Shown: positions 19,961 through 30,722 of the stretch, piece by piece
How positions within the stretch are numbered: position 1 is the first letter of the stretch
Layout: every line of letters starts with the position of its first letter
Assembly: GCF_016808335.1 (NCBI RefSeq)
Contig: NC_053149.1
Span: forward strand, 36,596,118-36,660,117
Source of the DNA: Panicum virgatum
Lineage: Eukaryota > Streptophyta > Magnoliopsida > Poales > Poaceae
Length of the DNA: 64,000 nt
Direction of reading: 5' to 3'
Program-made: the position numbers and the translations under genes
The notes under the pieces: generated by a model
Told to the model about the DNA's origin: nothing
Seen by the model: the letters and a program-made list of their open reading frames with translations, nothing else
Databases searched by the model: none

Positions 19961-20610
19961 ACATCTCTATGTTTTCTTCTTACCAGACCGTCCAGGACTT
20001 CTCCGTGCTGATGGGGAATGGTTCACATGCTTCTGTTCATGGTGTTGGCACGGTAGATCTGAAGTTTACTTCGGGGAAGATCGTGCAGCTGAGGAACGTA
20101 CAGCATGTGCCCACTATCAACAAGAATCTGGTCAGCGGGTCAGTCCTATGCAAGGACGGGTTTAAGGTAGTGTTAGAGTCCAATAAATTTGCCGTGTCGA
20201 AACATGGACAATTCGTTGGTAAAGGCTATGATTGCGGAGGCTTGTTCCGCTTTTCTCTTGCTGAATTTTATAATAAGTCGGTGAACTATATTTGTGGCAA
20301 CGTTAGTGATGATGCTAGTGTTTGGCATTCACGTTTATGTCATGTTAATTTTGGTTTGATGTCTCGGCTTTCCAGCATGTGTTTAATTCCGAAATTCACC
20401 ATTGCTAAAGGTTCTAAGTGCCATAGTTGTGTGCAATCAAAGCAACCTCGGAAGCCTCACAAGGCTGCTGAGGAGAGACACTTGGCACCTCTAGAACTCA
20501 TACATTCTGATCTATGTGAGATGAATGGTGTGTTGACAAAAGGTGGGAAAAGATATTTCATGACGTTAATTGACAATGCGACTAGATTTTGCTATGTTTA
20601 TTTGTTGTGA
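19951..20610 (+). pseudogene. Copia protease C-terminus and integrase N-terminal half
   Basis: 220 open codons: the protease end (VLMGNGSHASVHGVG; NVQHVPTINKNLVSG), the pre-integrase HHCC zinc domain (VWHSRLCHVN ... CHSCVQSKQ), then the first catalytic Asp in LIHSDLCEM. The frame stops with TGA at ~20608 inside the integrase core, after YVYLL. Confidence 0.9.
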
Positions 20611-21021
20611 ACTAAGGACGAAGCATTAGACTACTTTAAAATCTATAAAGCTAAAGTTGAGAATCAACTAGAGAGAAAGATCAAGCGTCTAAGGTCAGAT
20701 CGTGGTGGCGAGTATTTTCCCAAAATATTTGATGAATTCTGTGAGGAGCATGGAATTATTCATGAGAGGACGCCTCCCTATTCTCCCGAATCAAATGGGA
20801 TTGCCGAGAAGAAAAACCACACGGTGACTGACTTGGTTAACTCCATGTTAGACACAGCTGGTCTTTCTAAGGCATGGTGGGGGGAGGCTGTATTGACTTC
20901 GTGTCATGTCTTGAATAAAGTTCCAAACAAGAATCAAGATCAAACTCCATATGAGATGTGGAATGGGAGAAAACCATCACTATCTTATCTGCGCACGTGG
21001 GGGGTGCTTAGCGAAAGTTAA
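20611..21021 (+). pseudogene. Copia integrase core, C-terminal half
   Basis: Continues in the same frame after the TGA: second catalytic Asp in SDRGGEYF (about 20697-20720) and Glu in SNGIAEKKNHT (about 20795-20825), then [18 protein letters not shown] and [13 protein letters not shown] frameshift near 21000 (after LRTWG) passes to the reverse-transcriptase frame. All three DDE residues are present despite the breaks. Confidence 0.88.
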
Positions 21022-22408
21022 TGTGCGTATTCCAAAGAAGCGCAAGTTGGGACCTAAGACAGTGGATTGTGTCTTTCTAGGATATGCTCAGAGGAGCATT
21101 GCTTATAGATTCTTAGTGGTTAAATCTGAGATACCAGATGTGCATGTTGATACTATTATGGAATCTCGTGATGCAACATTTTTTGAGAATATTTTTCCTA
21201 TGAAAGATATGCATAGCAATTCTAGATTTTTGATAGAGATAACTCCTCAACCTGTAGTACCTATCGAGTCTTCTGAACAATCCGATGAACATGAGCATGT
21301 CCTAGAGAAGGATGACAGTGAAGCTCCTAGAAGGAGCAAGAAACAAAGGATTGTAAAATCCTTTGGTGACAATTTCACTGTGTACCTTGTGGATAATACT
21401 CCCACGTCCATTGCAGAGGCATATGCATCTTCAGATGCAGATGATTGGAAAGAAGCAGTCCAAAGTGAGATGGACTCAATTCTTTCTAACGGAACATGGG
21501 AGCTCACTGAACGACCTTATGGCTACAAGCCAGTAGGATGTAAGTGGATATTCAAGAAGAAGCTTAAGCCTGACGGTACTATTGACAAGTACAAGGCTCG
21601 GCTTGTTGCTAAAGGGTACACACAAAAGGAAGGCGAAGACTTCTTTGATACTTATTCACCTGTCGCTAGATTGACCACTATTCGAGCATTAATTTCCTTG
21701 GCTGCCTCATATGGTCTTATCATTAATCAGATGGATGTTAAGACAGCTTTCCTAAATGGAGATTTGGATGAGGAGATCTACATGGATCAGCCTGATGGAT
21801 TTGTAATGAAAGGTCAAGAAAACAAGGTGTGTAAGCTTTTGAAGTCTTTGTATGGGTTGAAACAAGCACCTAAGAAATGGCATGAGAAGTTCAACAGAAC
21901 TTTAACTTATGCAGGCTTTGTCATTAATGAGGCTGATAGATGTGTGTACTATCGCTATGGTGAGGGTGGAGGAGTGATATTATGCTTGTATGTGGATGAC
22001 ATACTGATCTTTGGCACAAACATTGATGTGATCAATGAGGTCAAGTCATTTCTTTCAAAGAGCTTTGATATGAAGGATCTAGGAGAAGCTGATGTTATCC
22101 TTAACATCAAGGTTATTAAGGTTGAGAATGTGATTACTCTTTCACAATCCCATTATGTGGAAAAGGTCTTGAGTCGTTTTGACTATATCGACAGTAAGCC
22201 TTCTCCAACACCTTATGACCCTAGTGTGATGTTGAGAAAGGATAGGAAAATTGCCAAAGATCAACTGAGATATTCGCAGATTATTGGTTCACTTATGTAC
22301 TTAGCTAGCGCAACGAGACCCGACATATCTTTTGCTGTGAGCAAATTGAGCAGGTTCATGTCAAACCCGGGTACTGATCATTGGCATGCACTTGAAAGGG
22401 TTATGTGA
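20951..22408 (+). pseudogene. Copia reverse transcriptase and RNase H N-terminal part
   Basis: The longest intact frame of the element. It contains the RT entry motif [43 protein letters not shown], the catalytic box [11 protein letters not shown] (YVDD intact), then [17 protein letters not shown] at the RNase H border. It ends at a TGA at 22406-22408, in a CGA-like position before YLAGTM. Only the upstream part (20951-21000) is a shadow frame. Confidence 0.93.
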
Positions 22409-22940
22409 TATCTAGCAGGTACTATGAGTTATGAGATTCACTATTCTGGGCACCCTGCTGTGCTTGAGGGATATAGTGATTCAAACTGGATATCTGACGC
22501 TGATGAGCTATATGCCACGAGTGGGTATGTGTTTACCCTTGGAGGTGGTGCGATATCATGGAGGTCTTGCAAACAGACATTTTGACGCGGTCAACCATGG
22601 AAGCAGAACTTACTGCTTTGGACACAGCCACTGTTGAGGCAGAGTGGCTGCATGAGCTCTGGATGGACTTGCCTGTGGTTGAGAAACCAGTGCCGGCCAT
22701 CCTTTATGAACTGTGACAATCAAACGGTGATAGTCAAAGTGAACAGTGCTAAGGATAATGCAAAGTCATCAAGACATATTAAAAGATGACTGAAGTCTGT
22801 CAGGAAGTTGATAAACTCCGGAGTGATAAGTGTGACTTATATTCAAACAGACAAAAACCTGGCAGATCCCTTTACAAAAGGATTATCACGGAATGTGATA
22901 GATAGTGCATCAAGGGAGATGGGTATGAGACCCGTATAAG
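22409..22940 (+). pseudogene. Copia RNase H, broken
   Basis: Pieces in two frames: GYSDSNWISDADELYATSGYVF (catalytic Asp), then after a frameshift near 22580 STMEAELTALDTAT (Glu), CDNQTVIVKVN (Asp) and DKNLADPFTKGL, the usual end of Copia polyproteins. The last frame also contains a stop in KR*LKSVR. All hallmark residues remain but the gene cannot be read through. Confidence 0.85.
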
Positions 22941-23480
22941 TTGCCACAGTGGTAACCCAACCTATGTGATCAGAGATCTCGTGAATTAGGACATGGGGAG
23001 AACAAGCTGATGGTGAACTGAGGAGAGTAATGGTTAAACCCTCTCTAAGAAAAGATGCAATACTCTCAGTTGCTGTAAGGCAGGTTGGCTATTTGACTTA
23101 ATGTGTTTTTGTTGGCTCTAATGAGCAAAGGTGCTGTCCTACAGAGCATTCTTGAAAGAACACACCTATATGAGTCTGACTGTCTAATGTCGCAGTCTGT
23201 GAGATTTGGGTGATCTCTAGTAAACTCATGAAGAGACCAGGGAGTACGACGTATATGCTCCACCCGCGGAGAAGGCTACTGGCAGCCATGTACTGGTTAT
23301 GACTTTGAGTGAAACTTGTTCGCACCAAACTTGCAATTCAAGGCGTAGTCTATTGTTCAAGTTGTGGATAAGTGTAGCTTGGAACTCTAGGTGAGAGTTC
23401 AACTTAACAGTCCTCACTAAAACACTGGTATATCAAACAGTAGTGAGAAACAGGCAAAATCTATAAATGAGTATTTGAGA
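22941..23480 (+). other. Copia 3' non-coding region before the polypurine tract
   Basis: About 540 bp between the RNase H end and the polypurine tract. No ORF with resemblance to a known domain. Confidence 0.7.
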
Positions 23481-23493
23481 TTTGGTGGGGGAT
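23481..23493 (+). other. Copia polypurine tract
   Basis: TTTGGTGGGGGAT directly before the 3' LTR, where the plus-strand primer for reverse transcription would form. Confidence 0.8.
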
Positions 23494-24193
23494 TGTTAGA
23501 TTTAGGCTTGGCCCATATAAATAATCCTAATAAATCTCAAAGGCCCATTAGCGCTAAGAGGAGGTACACGATCTATTAGTCCCGTATTGCTAATGGACGA
23601 GGGTGTAGGGGTTTTTCTCCCTTTAAATACGGACCACCTCGCTCATGGAAAAAGTGCACCATAGATCGTTATACATAGAGTCCCCAAGGTTTGGGAATTC
23701 ATAAAAAGATCTAATCTGAGTTAGGGTTTTGCCTCCTCTCGTTGCTGTGTCGCCACCGTAGTCTTCTTCATCCCGAGCGCCGGCGTGCACCGGCGAACGG
23801 GAGAGCATGTCTCCGGAACCGCTCGCTCTTGTGATCCTGCACCGGGAGAGGGCGAATAAGGTTTTTGGGAAGCGCTAAGCGCGACTGCTCATCTTCTTCG
23901 CCATGGCTCGTCCTCCGTCCAAGTTAGGAGCTGTGGCGTACCATCGTCTGCAACGCCAGTTGCTGCGCTCCGTTCAAAGGACCGTCTTCGTCTCGTCTGC
24001 ACCTTTCGTCTTCCCGGCGGCTCCCGCACAGTACGTATTTTGTGATCAGATCTGTTTCATAATCATGTTTTCTGAGATCTTGTTTATGATATACGTACTG
24101 TCTAGTATATTAGAGTCATGCATGCTAGGTTTAATTCTCGTCATGATAAATCTAGTTCGGAATTTAAACTTACAGTTGTCTATTTTCCCAACA
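23494..24193 (+). mobile_element. Copia 3' LTR (700 bp)
   Basis: Begins TGTTAGATTTAGGC, ends TTTTCCCAACA, followed by the CTATC duplication at 24194-24198. Confidence 0.95.
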
Positions 24194-24198
24194 CTATC
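24194..24198. repeat. Right target-site duplication of the Copia element (CTATC)
   Basis: Exact copy of 18293-18297. Confidence 0.9.
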
Positions 24199-26343
24199 CT
24201 TATTCACATCCTTGCCCTTGCCACCATTAGCTGGTGCGTTGTCCTATTGTGATCATCTCCCTTATTCTCTCCCCCAATGTCGTTGAACCCAGGTTCAGGA
24301 TTATTTTCATCTATGTTCTCCTCAACACTGAATTAGAGTCCATAAAGATAATCCCCGATCACTACATCCACGAACTGTGGTATGATGTTGGGGTCTAGAA
24401 CAAGCACTTGGAGGCGACATATATTATGTTTTCTTGTGAATTTCATATCTACTGCCTTTGACACGCCAAGGATTGAGCCGATCACCCAAATGATCACAAA
24501 TTCACGCAGCTCCTTTGCCAGCACTGTGAATTGCACCCACACTTTGGGCATCACATACTTGACCTCATCACGACCCCTGCTTTCTTCAAATTTCAAAGTT
24601 GTTCCTGGGAATTTTGTATGTAACACACCCCACTCCACCATGCGCTGCAGCTCCGACCTGGACGGAAACACGGTTCTGAAAGTATTTGTACTGGTCTCCT
24701 CCACAATCCAACGCCATCCTCCTGGAACAACCTCTCCATCTCTAAAGTCACATTGGCCGATGTGAGTGGGCCTCCAGTTACTCTGATCACTGCTGTCTTG
24801 CACTCCACCTTGATCTTGAAATTTTCAGGTGGGTTGATATAGTAAAAGCTAAGACCTTCAACAACATAGCTGCATGGCATAGTGAAGGCAGTAGCTTTCT
24901 TTGTGTCGGGCTGTATCGAACGGTAGATGGGGCACCGTAGCAAGGCGTGCTCATCACAACACAAATTTCATAGTACAGCTCCGCTGTGCAATCATCCATC
25001 TTGTGGCTCTTGGTGTAGCACCGATAGCAATAAGGAGGCTTGCCGCTACCCTTCATAGCACCCTGCGCCGAAGAGTCGGGTTTATCTGCACTAGGTATAG
25101 CCTTTGATAAAGGATCAACCTGCTCAACCTGGCCTGTGGATGTGTTGGCCCCTGCAACCGTGGATGCTTGCATCGCCACAAAGGCCTGCTGCAACAAGGC
25201 CGCTGCCTGCGCGGTTTGTTCGGCAGATGCCGTTGCCATGCCGCCAGCACTAGCTTGGTTCTGTCCCAACTGGGTACTAGCGTTTCTCAAGTGTCCACCT
25301 CGGCCATTCCTGCCCATCAAGCCACCACGATATCGTCCTCCGAAACTGCGCCCACTGGATCGACCGCCCGGATTGCGATATCCACCATTGTAACGGCCCC
25401 TGCCTTGGCTATCATTGCTGCCGTCATAACCGGGATGAAAAGTAGGCTGTTGGAAGCCGCCACGGCCAACGAAGCCGGCCCGACCATTACTCCGTCCCCA
25501 TCCCTGGTTAGCAGCAGCAGCACCCCGTTGAGCTCCTGGGATTGATCCGTTGTTCTCCATGGCAGAACGCGTGACTGCTATGTAGGAGATCGCGTATTTG
25601 CGAAAGACCGCGGAATGAGGAGCTCTAGGGTTGTGAGTCCTTGTGCCTGTATGAGAAAACAATGCGGCGAGACCAGCAGTAGGCCGATACGGCACCGATG
25701 GTCTGAGCCACATACGTTTTGGGCCTTTCGATGGATTGGGGCCCATCTCACATTTCAAATTTGAAAATAGCTAAGTAAAGGCCACCGTTGTTTTCGCCAA
25801 ATCCCGCCCGAGATCACCGCATGAAGTGGATCTCGATGGCTGCAGCATCTTCGGCACCGGTGAGGCTCTTGCCGGAGTGGAAATCGTGGACGGAGAGACA
25901 CGGATCCTTGAGTTACGAAGAAAGCAAGAAGATGGCTTACGACATACCTCTGCAGAAGCCAGCACATCTCCCAAAGTTAATGGTGGAGAGACTCTCGGTG
26001 CCGGAAGACGACCTCGCCATGGTCGACGATCCTCCCGATGGCGAACCATGGCATCGATGATTTTCTTGGCCATTGTACCTTCCTTCGGTTGCTCTACACT
26101 TGTGCAATCATCGAGCTCCTTCTTTGCATTCAACATCTGTGGGATTGTGAAACCCACCTCCTGCGCTCGCTTAACAAAATCCGGCGTATTAATCGACGCA
26201 TCCGAATCAACATCACTGGAGTCCGATTCTGTCTCCAAAGCCCAGAACCGGGATCCACTGGAGTCCTCCCTTCCATGGACATGCGGGCCAGGTCTCGTCG
26301 TGGCTGCCTGCACCATCACAGAGACCCTCTTCATATGCTCCAT
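24199..26343 (-). pseudogene. LINE ORF1 (gag-like) N-terminal and middle parts
   Basis: Minus-strand pieces in order. 26343-25771 has INTPDFVKRAQEVGFTI, a segment common to plant L1 ORF1. 25560-24960 is a Gly/Arg-rich stretch (many RG and GRGG repeats, likely RNA-binding) with a CCHC knuckle CYRCYTKSHKMDDC near 25023. Then, after frameshifts, 24964-24593 has the second knuckle-like part (CCDEHALLRC), and 24803-24333 has the conserved VWVQFTVLAKELREFVIIW...RLQVLVLDPN block. The Copia element separates this from 18060-17596. At least three frameshifts make it non-coding as one unit. Confidence 0.82.
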
Positions 26344-26602
26344 GGCCAGAAAACGATCCTTCTTTGAGAGCGCCGCCTAATCCACCGTCGCGTCATTCTC
26401 CGACCGATGAGGTGCTGGAGCTAGCATGAGACGCTGGATCCGTATACGATTCCTCATGCCCCCATCATGAAGAGCCTAGCTCACTGCTGAGAGCACAGTG
26501 CGCCGTCAAAGCTGCAGGTCGGCAACCGCGCCGCCGCTCGGCGTCCGCCGGAAGCCGACCACCAGAGATGGTCGGGATCGACGATGCCGGCGCCGGTCGT
26601 GC

Positions 26603-26617
26603 TTCCCTCCCATGCAT
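26603..26617. repeat. Right 15-bp target-site duplication of the LINE
   Basis: Exact copy of 13874-13888, next to the LINE 5' end. Confidence 0.9.
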
Positions 26618-26690
26618 AGTAAAGTAGAAGTGATGAGTAGAAAACACATTTTATTTGCAGCACCATGTGCAAAAGCAAGCATAGCTACTG

Positions 26691-27912
26691 AGAGCAACTC
26701 CAACAGCTTATGTAAATGGATTTGATTAGGTAAAAAAGAAGAAAAACCTACAAAAACAAAATCTAACAGTTTATGCAAACATCCTCATTATCTATCCCAG
26801 TAGCCATTCCCGGTTTCTCGGGAGGCAAGGATACATGCCCGCTCCGATCGGTATCCACCTTGGCCCTCGCCCCTGGCCCCTCGGCCCGAGCTCTGAGCTC
26901 ATCTTCGACGTCTCCCCGAGCTCCGACGTTGGCGGCAGCGGCCGAATCGGCGGTCATGACGGCTGAATCAACAGCGGCGGCGGCGACCGATTCGACGGCG
27001 GCGGCGGCCGATTCGACGACCACGCAGCTCCTCCCGGCGGGAACCTCCGGCACGAGCTCCCTCTCGGCGCCGAGATCCGCATGCGCGAGGCTGCGCAGCT
27101 CATCCCGGCGGGGACCTCCGGCTCGAGCTCCCCCTCAGCGCCGAGATCCGCGTGTGAGGCCGCGCAGCTCCTCCCGCGCGGGGACCTCCAGCACCGAGCT
27201 CGCCCTGGCTGTGCGGCTGTGGGAGGAGGGGGGCGGCACGACGGGAGTGGAGAGGGAGCTTGACGACGGGAGTGGAGAGGGAGGACAGAGGAGATGATGT
27301 GGAGGATGGGACACTGACAGGCGGGACCCACGAAAAGGAGAGTATATGAAGAGTGGGATTTAGGCTTTCTCCAACCATTCCCCCCATACAACTCCCCCCA
27401 AACGTACTATTTACTATATTTTACTACCTCCCTCCAAAAGATTCCTCCCCCTATAACCCCTTCTCTCCAACCATTCCCCCCATATCTATTCCCCCTATAT
27501 ACTATCACTCATTAACTAACTATTTATTTAACATTTTTGAATTTTAAAAAAATCATACAGTATTTGTACTGTCATAATACACATTATCATCGTGTTACGG
27601 GGCTCAAACGGGATTAATATCGCGAAGAAATGATGTGATTAAAGATATAGGGGGAGTTTCAACTCCCCCCATACGTGGGGGGAGTTTCATCTCTCCCCCT
27701 ACGCAGGGGGCGCTTTAGGGGGAGCTGTTGGAGCGCTGCTCCCCCCAAAGCCCCCCCTACGTAGGGTGGGGGGAGCTGTCCGGGGCTCCGTTGGAGCTCG
27801 CCTTAACTAAGCTGTTGGTTCTCCAACCTTTTGGTTAGCTTTTTATTTGTTTACCTATTCTTTTACATAGTCATTTAGCTATGAATTTTATCTAATCTCT
27901 TGGAGTTGCTCT
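26691..27912. mobile_element. Possible DNA transposon with GC-rich gene-like interior
   Basis: The left text AGAGCAACTCCAACAG pairs with the right text, which on the minus strand reads AGAGCAACTCCAAGAG, and both subterminal regions are AT-rich. The interior (26870-27260) is GC-rich and Ala/Ser/Pro-coding on both strands, as in other gene-fragment-carrying elements here. A Harbinger-type MITE (27363-27802) sits inside. No target-site duplication was found, so the ends may belong to different insertions. Confidence 0.35.
27363..27802. mobile_element. Harbinger/Tourist-type MITE, 440 bp
   Basis: The left terminus GGCTTTCTCCAACCATTCCCCC pairs with the right terminus, which on the minus strand reads GGCGAGCTCCAACGGAGCCCCG. 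TTA flanks both sides (27360-27362, 27803-27805). Blocks of C and G runs (CTCCCCCC and GGGGGGAG) give further inverted structure. Non-coding. Confidence 0.6.
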
Positions 27913-28440
27913 AAGATGGTACTGCTAGCACCCTGTCCTCCAACGTGTGGCACCTAGAAAAAGTGATGCTGGTGCTTTGGAGCACCCCCTCAAAGATCAC
28001 GCTGGAGCTGCTCTAAAATTACTAGTATTAGAAAAGCCAAGATATTGAGATCATGAGGTGATCAAAAAAATTGAGGCATTGGATTTATAAAGTTTCGAAG
28101 CATCGCCATCCTCAGGTGCTCTAGGCTTTGATTATCGACGCATCACTGTAACCTCGTCTCATTCATCTTCAAGTTATGGATTCCTATTATGTCTTCTAAG
28201 GCTGCATCAACTTGATCTCTTGCTGGATGTGATAGAATCGCACTTATCTTGTCTTGATTAAGTGTTGACGCTTGCTGGAGACGGTTTTCAAGCCTCAAAT
28301 TGATAAAAAATCATGAGAATTTCCATTTCTTACCCGTATAATTACCAAAAATAAGGCCAAAACCCACTATGCCTCTAGAAAAAAATGCAACGTTGAATTT
28401 AAGCTAAAATGCAGGTTGCAAGCACTTATTGATCCAAGGT
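27913..28440. other. Intergenic stretch
   Basis: No gene recognised. A second GGAGCTGCTCTAAAA motif near 28005 resembles the terminal text at 27901 and may be another small transposon end. Confidence 0.4.
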
Positions 28441-29350
28441 AAAAATCAGCAACCAACCAGAGCATGACACGTATCATCACATGGATCAAAGACCCTACCA
28501 GAGCTGGAAACCGACCTACCCACGTACCAAAGGAGTAAGGGGACACATGGGAGCCCCTCAGTCGAAGCTGAGGTCGGTTGGCGCCTTGGCCTGCTCAGCT
28601 GACCAGGCCGGTCGTACGACCAGCCCATGGGCCCCACCGCCTCAAATCTTCGATGTGGCAGCTCCCCATTGGTCCCTGATGGCAGTTTGGCAAGGAATAG
28701 CTATAGCTCGGCACCGTGCACCCCCATGGCTCCCTCATATAAATATGAGAGGGGGTTGAGAATAGGGACCACCTCAAGTTGAAGCTCAAGCTTTCCTCTC
28801 TTGTTTAGTTCTTAGGCTAGTGGAGTTTAGGCTGAAAGTAGTAGTCTTCGGATCCCCGAGGTTGCTCAGGAGTTTCTGTATGAGTACATCTCTAGCTCTC
28901 CTTTGTAATTCTCGGTCGTTTATAATAGACTTATCTTATAATTATTTATATTCACATGACTTATATCCTACAGTGTCAGATATATACTTCTTGATTAGTT
29001 TACATTATTGCTATATGATTTGCCTGATTAGACAATTAGCTTTAGTACACCGGTACCCATTCGAGTATTCGAAAGTTTGCTCTAGTATGATGTCTGTCCA
29101 TCCGAAACATAGTGTCTCCGCACGGGATACTAGAGAATCACTTATTAATGTAGACATGTTGTTTAAGTTAATTAAGTATTGTTGGATGTTGCTCTTTCCT
29201 ACGGTTTGTAGAGGTTATTTGTAGGTGGTGGTAGACCTATTTTGTGATATCGTAATCCTCGACGTTTGGTTCGGGGGCTAGAAGGTCCATAAAGTACCGT
29301 AACGGTCGTACAACTTCGTCTGTAGGTCGTAAGCGATCTCCTGGTAGAAC
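28440..29350 (+). mobile_element. LTR-like promoter region of an unassigned retroelement
   Basis: A GC-rich block (28540-28730), a TATA-like CATATAAATATGAG at 28736-28749, then a CT-rich leader and an AT-rich tail resemble the U3-R-U5 composition of grass Gypsy LTRs. I could not find matching termini, a primer-binding site or a second copy, so element and ends are unassigned. 29350-29747 is non-coding. Confidence 0.3.
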
Positions 29351-29747
29351 TAGGTTGACTAAAGTTAGGATAATCATGTGTATGGTATAAAGTGCAATAT
29401 AAACTATATAATTAACTTAAGTACATTAAAACCGGAGCTACTAACTTCTTCCTTTCTTCATGCCTTTATCTTATTTTGAGCTGAGTATGAACTTGTGTGT
29501 CACACTATCTCTATCCATCATTTATCTTACCCCTGTTTATGCAATTGAATATCCAATTGAGATTAGTTCATCAACCTACCTGCACACACTAGCCGCCGCC
29601 TTCCCTATGAAAATATAAATTACACTTCGGAATACTCCAGGGTAAAATGTTGCAACGATATTCCGTGAGCTTGCAGATTTATCCATGCTTCATGAAATAC
29701 CTGAACACCCCTAGACATTTGCGGGCGTTGCTGCCTAGGAGCACCTA

Positions 29748-30163
29748 TGTCAGAACCGGAGCAGCGGGACTGCTTATAGGCATAGAATCTTCAAGAGTAA
29801 GGGATAGCTCATGGATGTACCTTAACTCTCTTGTAACTACTCGAATAGGCGTAGAACTAGCTGTAGTACAAAGGAAACTACCCGATTGTGTTGTATTAGG
29901 ACTCCAACTGTACTCGGCTAGGACTTTCCATGTAACCCTGCCCCCCCGGATATATAAGGGCGGGCAGGGCCCCCTCAAAATATCATCGACACCTAAGGCA
30001 ATACAAACCACAACACAGGACGTAGGGTATTACGCAACTCGCGGCCCGAACCTGTCTAAATCTTTGTGTTTCTTGCACCATCAAGTTCTAGAGCAGTCGA
30101 TCCCTACCTACAAACCCTACTGCTAAGGGTATCCCTGAGCAAGCTTGGCGGTAAACACCGACA
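29748..30163 (+). mobile_element. 5' LTR (416 bp) of a Tat-type Gypsy or derived element
   Basis: Begins TGTCAGAACC and ends ACCGACA, giving inverted TGTC...GACA termini. TATATAAG lies at 29951-29958. A primer-binding site follows after one base. No second LTR of this element is seen; its 3' end seems to have been lost near 51.85 kb. Confidence 0.8.
29951..29958 (+). promoter_or_regulatory. TATA box of the Tat-type LTR
   Basis: TATATAAG followed by a GC-rich start region, ~210 bp before the LTR end. Confidence 0.6.
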
Positions 30164-30164
30164 G

Positions 30165-30183
30165 TTGGCGCTCCAGGTAGGGG
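30165..30183 (+). other. Primer-binding site of the Tat-type element
   Basis: TTGGCGCTCCAGGTAGGGG one base after the LTR. This sequence is characteristic of grass Tat-lineage elements and is distinct from the initiator-Met site of the other elements here. Confidence 0.8.
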
Positions 30184-30335
30184 ATTTGGCGAGTTCATCG
30201 GCGAATTCGATTGCCGTATCAAGCGACGCCAACAGTGTGCCTGAGGGCACAACCCTTGTTTTCGGTTCCTGAGCTTGCACGGCTGATGGATCGGGCGGCT
30301 TCTCTAGCCACCTTGTCACGCCCAACTCACCTAAG

Positions 30336-30722
30336 ATGAAAACCATCAACCAACCCGCCGAAATCTGCGAGACCGCGGATCTCGACGAAAAAAGAGTTCT
30401 ACTCATGCTTAGCTTGGATAAAGCAGAAAACATGTCAACTCCAACTCGATCTCTTGGGTTGGTCAAGTTCGACACAAACTTTGACTCCGACAAACCTCAC
30501 TTTTCCGAAACCCTCGGAAAGTACCTGACTTATCTCAAGTCAATCAAATGCTCCAAGATCAACAACTCAGAACTACTCGATGGAGTAGATAGAGTTTCAC
30601 GATCGATAGAGGGGTGCATCAAGCTTGCAGAATCTGCTCTTGGCTCATCAAAAACACAGCAGAACCCAGAAGCATTGAACCCACCACCGGAACGGTCAGG
30701 TGATATGCTCTCAGGGGTCGAT
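30336..30722 (+). pseudogene. Gag-like ORF of the Tat-type element, N-terminal part (interrupted)
   Basis: An open frame from ATG 30336, polar, without a recognised domain, containing GVDRVSRSIEGCIKLAESAL. The frame is cut at 30722 by the 18-kb Gypsy element and resumes exactly in frame at 48782 once that element and one TSD copy are discounted. The resumed text begins with a similar motif (RVYSTLVDYIKIAESTL), so the protein had an internal repeat of about 20 residues. Likely the gag-like protein of a non-autonomous Tat derivative, since no pol follows. Confidence 0.65.
30718..30722. repeat. Left target-site duplication of the 18-kb Gypsy element (TCGAT)
   Basis: TCGAT before the LTR at 30723, matching 48777-48781. 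Confidence 0.9.

Larger units (their letters stand above)
18298..24193 (+). mobile_element. Complete but degenerate Copia LTR retrotransposon, 5.9 kb
   Basis: Two LTRs (704 and 700 bp), a polypurine tract and the Copia domain order gag, protease, integrase, reverse transcriptase, RNase H on the plus strand, flanked by CTATC duplications. It is inserted in ORF1 of the LINE. By eye the LTRs differ at about 40 positions (~5-6%), so the insertion is not recent. The reading frame is broken by several stops and frameshifts. The sequence after the 5' LTR (ATCCAAAAACC) is not the usual initiator tRNA-Met site, so the primer-binding site is uncertain. Confidence 0.95.
13889..26602 (-). mobile_element. 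LINE-1-type retrotransposon, ~6.8 kb, split by a Copia element
   Basis: On the minus strand it runs from a GC-rich 5' leader (26602) through ORF1 (gag-like), a Copia insertion at 18298-24193, the rest of ORF1, then ORF2 with endonuclease, reverse transcriptase and a C-terminal zf-RVT-like domain, to a short A-rich 3' end at 13889. Exact 15-bp direct repeats flank the whole, showing a single target-primed insertion that kept its 5' end. The element is dead: ORF1 and ORF2 each contain several frameshifts and one internal deletion. The exposed 3' end (TTATCTAAAAAA) is short, without a long poly(A). Confidence 0.9.

Noticed and set aside
26691..27912. Confident hAT or Mutator assignment of this element
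   Set aside because: Ends are similar but no 8- or 9-bp target-site duplication exists, so it is listed only at low confidence.
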